Origin: Ophiura sarsii
Lineage: Eukaryota > Echinodermata > Ophiuroidea > Amphilepidida > Ophiuridae
Reading direction: 5' to 3'
Length of the DNA stretch: 64,000 nt
NCBI GenBank assembly: GCA_035610835.1
Contig: CM069441.1
Span: 85,414,677-85,478,676, forward strand
Under the pieces are notes generated by a model, which did not search any database, had not been told where the DNA came from, and saw nothing but the letters and a program-made list of their open reading frames with translations. Positions within the stretch are counted from its first letter, which is position 1. The number at the start of each line of letters is the position of its first letter. The translations under genes were made by a program, and so were the position numbers. Shown one piece after another: positions 58,050-64,000 of this stretch.

Positions 58050-58262
58050 GTTCAAGTAGTCTCCTATAATATACATACATTCATCATAAAAAGTAACTGA
58101 CCAGGTAATAAATGATAAATGTGCTGATAACTCTTAAAAGTATAACTTCTACATAAACATATTAAAAATATATCGTTGTCGGAAAATGACTGCTCTTGAA
58201 TTTAAGATATTGCATGCTAAGAATGGTTGGTTATTGAGGAAGTTATAATCCCAAATGTAAGA
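58050..58262 (-). repeat. Arm fragment of the 33.7/35.1-kb fold-back family
   Basis: CATCATAAAAAGTAACTGAC-CAGGTAATAAATG, ATATTGCATGCTAAGAATGG-TTG and AAATGTAAG match the left arm of 35095-35675 in order. Confidence 0.6.
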
Positions 58263-58878
58263 TCAAGTACGATGTTCATGTTCACGTTATATACCCAGGG
58301 CACATTTTGATATATATAATAGGCCTGTAACCAGGGTGGGGGATTTTCCCCCTCCCTCCCCCCCCCTCCACCTCACAAAAGTCTCCACAAATGTCCTAAA
58401 AATGCTGTTTGCGAGCATAGCGAGTGAAAAAGGGTGTTTTTTAACGCCTTTTAGTTGAAAAAAGGTCTACATTTCGCTATAAGGTTCACTTTGCCAATTC
58501 TCCTCACCCCTGGAAAAAAGTCCACTTTTGACAAAATCCTCCCCCCCCCCCCCCCAAAAAAAAATCTTGGTTAGGCCTATAACCACTCTGTTATAAATAC
58601 ATGGCATATGGGATTTTACCCTTGGGATTGGTTAAGTATAATACATTGAGTTCTCATAATAACATTCCCAATACATTGATAGAGCAGACTGCAAGTGCTT
58701 CAAGGGTCAAAGTTCTAATAGCTTTAGGCATTCCTACCAATTTTAGATTTCTGTTCAAACATGCCCGACCTTTGCATGACCCTCGAGTTATTTATAGCAC
58801 TTTTAGAAAGAGAATACCTCTGGCTTGGAAAAATTCATGCCCAAGCCATGAGTTGTCTTGATGATAGATTCAGACACA
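58263..58878. other. C-rich decayed repeat, no gene
   Basis: CCCCCTCCCTCCCCCCC (about 58350) and a C18 run (about 58540) bracket words like AAAAGTCCAC. It is the same style as the C-rich element cores at 25 and 44 kb. An 86-codon frame at 58601-58861 has no recognised domain. Confidence 0.4.
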
Positions 58879-58882
58879 TTAA

Positions 58883-59153
58883 CCCTAACACTACCATATA
58901 CCCCAAAATACCACGACTGGGCAAGTTGGTACCACATGGCGTGGAAGTTTTTTGACGAAAAAATGGACCCAATACATACAGTCTGGGCAATACACTGCCC
59001 AGAACTGTGATACAGCCGTGGTGAAGTGTGGAATCCCTCGCCTCTGGTGCGAGAGGTCCCTGGATCAAATCCCGGGGGGATCGGGGGGATATTTTGGGTA
59101 ATTTTCCGCGTTGAAGAAAAAATTCTGAAAAAAGTGGGGGGGAAGTGTTAGGG
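58883..59153 (+). mobile_element. TTAA-flanked element with tRNA-like head, intact
   Basis: TTAA lies at 58879-58882 and 59154-59157. The ends are CCCTAACACT and AGTGTTAGGG. It is 271 bp. It contains a tRNA-like box pair and a TTGAAGAAAAAATTCTGAAA tail segment comparable with the 44.4-kb copy. Confidence 0.75.
59011..59076 (+). ncRNA. tRNA-derived segment inside the TTAA element
   Basis: GCCGTGGTGAAGTGTGG (A-box-like), a CTCGCCTCTGGTGCGAG hairpin in the anticodon-arm position, and CTGGATCAAATCCCGG (B box). Other tRNA stems are weak. Confidence 0.6.
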
Positions 59154-59205
59154 TTAAAGTATGTTCATTCCTGGTTGACATCACCCAGGGTATCCTTACC
59201 AGTTA

Positions 59206-59705
59206 TGCACTTATCAATTGCAAGCCCGGCACCAGGGGCATGGGGGGGGGGGACCATGTGGGGAACGTACACGAGTGTACAAAAGATGATGCCCGGCTAT
59301 GCGGGGGAGTGTAACGTACAAACTGTGCCCCCGCTAGCCGGGGCGTGTAGCGGGATGTACACTAAGGTACACAAATGCACATAAGCTAGAGATGCGATGC
59401 GCTTGACGAAATAAGCCTAATAACACATAGAAATGCATTCCGTTATGGTTGCAGAAAAAAATAAGCGACCTTGGGACTGTAGCCGGGTGAAAACTTTGTC
59501 CTGGGAAATGGGTGGCCGGGAATGTACACTTTGTCCCGGCCAAGGGGGCCGGGACTGTAGCGGGGATGTACAAAAAACGGTGCCCGGCCCTGCGAGGACA
59601 GTACACCATTGTACCCGGGACGTCACAAGGGCAATTTGTACATCCCGACCCTAATCCCCGCTATCCCCGGGTCCCCCGGGGCCAGGGATGCAATTGATAA
59701 ATGCA
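59206..59705 (+). mobile_element. Harbinger-like family copy 3, TSD TTA
   Basis: The termini TGCACTTATCAATTGCAAGC and ...CAATTGATAAATGCA have TTA at 59203-59205 and 59706-59708. The body is colinear with copy 1 (ATGCGATGCGCTTGACGAAA, AATAAGCGACCTTGGGACTG, TTGTACCCGGGACGT). It is 500 bp. Short minus and plus frames inside are by-products. Confidence 0.85.
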
Positions 59706-59800
59706 TTACCATGGGTTGACTAGGTAGGATCTGCACACTTTTGGACTTCGAATATATTTGTAACCCTATATTAAACTTTTACAAAAGAAATTTGGTAAAA

Positions 59801-59873
59801 ATGTGGTCCTTGTGGGAATTGAACCGTGGACCTCTGCATTTCAAAGCATGTCTATATCTCAACCATTATATAT
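59801..59873 (-). ncRNA. tRNA-derived SINE head
   Basis: The minus strand reads ATGGTTGAGATATAGACATG (A-box-like) and CCACGGTTCAATTCCCACAA (B box). CTTTGAAATGCAGAGG takes the anticodon-arm position. Confidence 0.6.
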
Positions 59874-60015
59874 TATTAGACCAATTGAGAGGTGAACTGA
59901 CCAGGACCTGATGTCAATCCCTCTCACGCATTAACGGAATGAATCAATCATAATATTTATTAAGATCAGCACCCACAATATTATGAATAGCCTGCAACTT
60001 TCATATGATCCTCTA

Positions 60016-60276
60016 CAGGGGCGGATCCAGGGGGGGTGCTGCGGTGGCTGCAGCACCCCGGGGTGAGAAGAAGAAAAAAGAAAAAAAGGGGGAGAAAGAA
60101 AAAGGAAAGGGGGAAAAGGAAAGGAGACAAAAAAGGAAAGATAAGAGAAGAAAAGGAGACGGAAAAGAAAGGCAATATTGGGGCTATAGAACAAGAAAAG
60201 GGCCTGATCAATAGCATTTTGGGGGGATCGTCTTTTCACAGCACCCCGGGGTGCGACCATCCTGCATGCGCCCCTG
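60016..60276. mobile_element. hAT-type MITE, 8-bp TSD ATCCTCTA
   Basis: ATCCTCTA lies at 60008-60015 and 60277-60284. The ends CAGGGGCGGATCC and GCATGCGCCCCTG are inverted, with a second inverted pair GCAGCACCCCGGGGTG inside. The interior is a run of AAGGAGAAAA purines. It is 261 bp. The Lys-rich and Ser/Phe-rich frames across it are composition artefacts. Confidence 0.88.
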
Positions 60277-60651
60277 ATCCTCTACCTTGGGTGAGGTCAC
60301 CCTAGGTGATGTCACTCAGGGTTAACTATCATATGATTATTCCTACATATTAATACAGGGTGGGAACCAAACAAACCTAAAATGAAAAAAAGGATACATG
60401 TTTCTTATTTTGTTTGATACCATTCATGCAAATGTTGGTCAATCTTATTTAAAACCCTAACAAATCCCTATGCTGCTAGCTTAATTGCCTGGTCCATCTT
60501 GTGGTTTATCCTTCATGTAATTCTGCACGGAATTAGCCTAGCATGAAATCTGTGTTAAACTGTGTTAAAGGATTAGACAGATTACTCGTTCTACACTGAG
60601 CGGGTCTATCAACTTGCGAATATTTAAGCTAAGGAAAAAGTGTTTTAATCT

Positions 60652-60740
60652 AACCCGTAGTGCAGTGGGTGGAGCGTCTGGCTGTCACGTACACGACGCA
60701 TACGGAGACTGACGCCCCCCCCCCCCCCCCCCCCCACCCC
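60652..60740 (+). ncRNA. tRNA-derived half-site followed by poly-C
   Basis: CCCGTAGTGCAGTGGGTGGA-GCGTCTGGCTGTCACG keeps an A box and an anticodon-arm-like piece. The B box is missing; a C20 run (about 60715-60735) lies where it should be. Confidence 0.5.
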
Positions 60741-61415
60741 AATATCTCTCCTGATAGTTTCATTGCCAAAAAAGGCCGGTGAGGCCGGTTAAAGCACATC
60801 TTTTTCATGTTCTATTAGGAGGACGTAATTAGAGAAAATTGGAAGATGTGTAATTCACTCTTTGATTCGTATACATTTTGCTATTCACATCATGAACAAG
60901 CGCTTAATTGGCCACACTCGTCCATTATATGCTTTGTCAGGACATGCAATTTAAATGCAACAACAACACTCCCATGCTTGATGAAGCTTTCATTTTAAAA
61001 CATCCGGCAACCATTTTGTCATTCAATATTTATTGGTTCACCCTATTTGAAGAAGTGCATGGAGCTTTTAAAGACCGGTTAGTTTTTTTTATGAGAATGT
61101 GGAATGGAATTGACATTTAAAGTTTGAATAAATTCATGTGAAGTATTTGTGCGCACAGGGTTACAATAAGAAACGTGTAGATACGTGTAGATATGATACT
61201 GCACTTGGTCTACCTGTGTGCGCATTATTATCTGTAATTCGATCCGTTTGTTTTCTTGACTATTTTTGGATAGCGATGTTGCGGTGCGAGTGAGATTGTA
61301 AAATTAAAAACAAATACTATTAACCATATGTAATTACATACGAGAAGAGAAAAAAAATGTTGTGTCTGATTATAAACACCACAAATTTTTTTTCAAGGAT
61401 TATCGTATTGTTTTA
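60741..61415. other. Intergenic, no gene recognised
   Basis: Short open frames only; no element ends identified. Confidence 0.4.
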
Positions 61416-61611
61416 CTGTAAAACAACTTGATTTCACGTCAACTTAATTTAGCGAATTAGCATTTAGTCATTTTTTTTGCGGAAATGTTGTATCATCTTC
61501 CTATATATAACCATTATAAATAATATATTGGCAGCAATTTAATTTGGCGAATTGGATCTCCTAGCGAAATTAGCGACATTAAATTGCTGGTAACATTAGG
61601 CTGTTTTACGG
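61416..61611. mobile_element. Short mariner-like element, CTGTAAAACA ends
   Basis: TA-CTGTAAAACA on the left and TGTTTTACGG-TA on the right. AATTTAGCGAATT and ATTTGGCGAATTGG words are arranged inversely inside. It is about 196 bp. Confidence 0.6.
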
Positions 61612-62010
61612 TATATGGCTCATTCCATGAAGTTGGGGCATTTGTTAAAATAGCAGAATTTGGTACTTTAGGCAGCTTATAAACTGTTTTACTCTATGTG
61701 TATATCAAATTTTTTTAGTGTCCAAAAACAGTACTAGGTTATAGTATTGAGCCATGAAAAAAAAAAAAAATTGACCCTTCCTTGAAGAAGAAAAAAATAA
61801 AAAATTAGGTGGTGTCCAAGACCATTTTTGCTAAAAAACGTGACATGGAAAACACAACAATTAATATGAGTTTTATGTAAGCAAAACTATCATAGAATTG
61901 CTTGGAAATCGATTTGATTAATAAAAGATACATGTATTCATAGTTTACTGACCAAAACACCTCGTCACGCTGGACGGATTTTTCACCCAAGCAACATGAA
62001 AATTGCCTTT

Positions 62011-63980
62011 CCGATGCTACGCACGGTGTCCACAAAATATACACGTGTAGCATCGGGAGTTTTCATTGCTGAATGGGGGTAGTTCTCTATCATACATTTT
62101 TTAATTATTTTCCAAAATTAAGAGCATATATCAATTGAAAACTATTGCAAATGAGAATAAATTTCATGAAGACCATTCCATATATTCATGAAAAAGTATA
62201 CCGTGCCGTGTGCATGGTGTCCTAACCTTAAAATGTAGCATCGTGATAAACATCCTATGCAATTTGTGGGAATCCCCCCCTGGAGATAAATAAAACATTC
62301 CATATTTCTTTTTGTAAGGATAGAGGTCAATAGCTATCAGGTTTGTTTGGAATTTGCCACACGTGTGCTAGTTTTATCAAGGTTTCAGTCGCTGGTGTCC
62401 CGTTGTAGCATCGGGACTTTTATGTAGCATCAAAATGTAAACATTGGATAGTTTTGTGAATGGTAAGTGCGATTGTAATTATTTCTTAATGTTGCTTGTA
62501 TGTCTGTATTTATTAATGCATTTTTATTGAAAGGGAAACACTGAATCAGAATTTCTTTTCATGTTATGATATTAATTTTGAGTCACGGACGCCATAATAA
62601 TTAAGCGTCCATGTAGCATCGGGCATAGCATGGGCAATATTTTGCATTGGGTATCGTTATAGTTCGTTGAAATTGTATTTTTTTTGTAGAATCACATCAT
62701 TAATAAACTTTGAAGTTAATAATGAATTAGTTTTTGCTCTTTTAATGCTAATAATATAGCTTACCAATACGATGCTACATGGACACCATGTCCATGTAGC
62801 ATTTCATAAAATTTGCCTAATTAGACTAAAACAATTACCCCATTCGAAATTATCCATCACCCAAAACATTCAAAACATTGCCTACATTTTACTACACTTT
62901 ACAGAAAAAAGGCATATTATGAGAGATGTATATCTAATGAAATATATTAATACACAATGCTACATGGACACCATTTCCATTAGCATTTCACTGAATTCAC
63001 AATAAACATTCCCTTATTTTAGTTTTATTTACTATAAATAAAACAAATAATTGTAAATCATTTAAGTTCTCTATCCTTTGCTATTCTTTTTCATGTTAAA
63101 TGAATAATAAATAAAATACTCCAGCATGATTTTAATATAAATATTTTCCTGCAACACAAAAAGTGCAACATGAATAAATAATCTACTCCAATATCAATAC
63201 ACAATGTTCCATGAAGATACTAAGCCATAGGGTTTATTTTGTTTTGCTTTGCAGGTTCTTGACATTAATTCAGAAGACAGTTCTATCGTCCTGGAATTTA
63301 TGGATATGAAGACAAGGAACCCATCATTTTCAAAAACTAGTACCTTTCCAAAGAAATCCATCATGGCAATTAAATTATTTTTTTGCAAACTGACTTTTTA
63401 AGTGATCAAACTTTTCAATCATCTTTATCAATAATAGAGGATGATTCAATCAGAAACAAGCAAAGAGACTAAGATCACAAAGGGTACTTTAAGAACAACA
63501 CTGCATGAAGTTTGTTTCAGTGGACATCTTAAGTTTCTTTGATCAATGGTGTATTGTTATTGTGTAATTGTAAGAAATGGTGTATGTGTATCATAGGTAA
63601 TTATGTTTTATGCTTCATGGCAGGTTATCTTTTTGTGTAATTTGTAGTTTTACAATCCATGTTATTAATTTTATCGTGTGCTTATAACATAAAAAGTTAA
63701 CATCATAGTACATCCTCTCTATTGATCTGAAAAAGATGCACCTGTTCAAGCTGTTCCAAATATTTTAGGGCACGGTGTCCATGTAGCATCGTAATACTTA
63801 AGTACACAGAAAAGGTAAATTTTACATGAACAGTGTTTAGATAAATTTCAAGCAATTCACTCTGTGTATCTACTTGATATGATGAACAAGTAGACAAACC
63901 ATTCACACTCAAATAATTGTAACAGTATGAATAGTCTTATTATTAACAATGTTACAAGACGCGGTGTCCATGTAGCATCG
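62011..63980. repeat. Dispersed motif GGTGTCCATGTAGCATCG, about 10 sites in both orientations
   Basis: Full or partial sites are at about 62011 (inverse plus forward), 62047, 62216-62243, 62394-62416, 62421, 62607-62623, 62770-62802 (back to back, forming a palindrome), 62957-62987 (back to back, decayed), 63771-63791 and 63961-63980. Sites are separated by 100-800 bp of AT-rich unique sequence. The series probably continues past the window edge. Confidence 0.8.
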
Positions 63981-64000
63981 GTAGTGCATTTTATAACATT

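Noticed and set aside
59931..60260. Phe/Ser/Pro-rich minus frame of 109 codons
   Set aside because: Lies across the purine-rich core of a hAT-type MITE with a clean 8-bp duplication; the composition is an artefact.

Overview
The window is eukaryotic nuclear DNA, AT-rich and gene-poor. It has split genes with consensus GT/AG splice sites and no bacterial-style operons. The only gene recognised with confidence is a three-exon TMEM26-family membrane protein gene on the minus strand (28482 down to 25355), whose spliced reading frame closes exactly at 450 codons. Two minus-strand exons with the six-cysteine ShK fold (2.7 kb and 17.0 kb) and a weaker PAN/apple-like segment between them (12.6 kb) suggest a secreted mosaic protein. 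ShK/apple mosaics, a TMEM26 orthologue, a Penelope-like element with an endonuclease domain and the mix of DNA transposons fit a marine invertebrate. An echinoderm or hemichordate is my best guess. That is inference and was not tested against a database.

Most of the window is transposable-element debris, and much of it can be sorted by termini and target-site duplications (TSDs) that can be read directly. (a) Elements flanked by TTAA, mostly with outer bases AGG, are at 2.8-3.5, 7.6, 23.8-24.2, 30.0-30.4, 32.8-33.3, 35.9-36.4, 45.5-45.75 and 54.2-54.8 kb. TTAA-flanked elements starting CCCTAAC, each carrying a tRNA-like segment, are at 44.4-44.9 and 58.9-59.2 kb. (b) Elements with a 3-bp TWA duplication (PIF/Harbinger type) are at 8.2-8.8, 15.0-15.5, 21.3-23.5, 56.3-56.8, 57.1-58.0 and 59.2-59.7 kb. 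(c) Elements with 8-bp duplications (hAT type) are at 51.5-51.8 and 60.0-60.3 kb. (d) Tc1/mariner-like elements, TA-flanked or with CAGGGTG-type termini, are at 1.1-2.2, 4.0-4.5, 18.9-20.2, 46.5-47.2, 54.4-54.7 and 61.4-61.6 kb. (e) Fold-back elements of uncertain class include a 3.2-kb one at 37.4-40.6 kb. Retroelements are a Penelope-like copy with a 12-bp duplication and a long inverted arm (11.0-12.0 kb), two decayed LINE tails (4.6-5.05 and 13.3-13.8 kb), LINE/SINE tail hairpins and several tRNA-derived SINE heads.

Layout: 0-20 kb holds the ShK/apple exons, fold-back elements and the Penelope-like copy; 20-25 kb holds nested DNA elements; 25.3-28.5 kb is TMEM26, whose second intron carries an array of the palindrome CCAGTATCG-NN-CGATACTGG; 29-31.2 kb is a tandemly repeated element with a TTAA element at its palindromic joint; 32-37 kb is repeats around a 100-N assembly gap; 37.4-40.6 kb is the large fold-back; 41-56 kb is repeats with one unassigned reading frame; 56-60 kb is a three-copy Harbinger-like family; 62-64 kb has a dispersed motif, GGTGTCCATGTAGCATCG, that runs to the window edge. 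I see no CRISPR array, operon, rRNA or intact tRNA gene.
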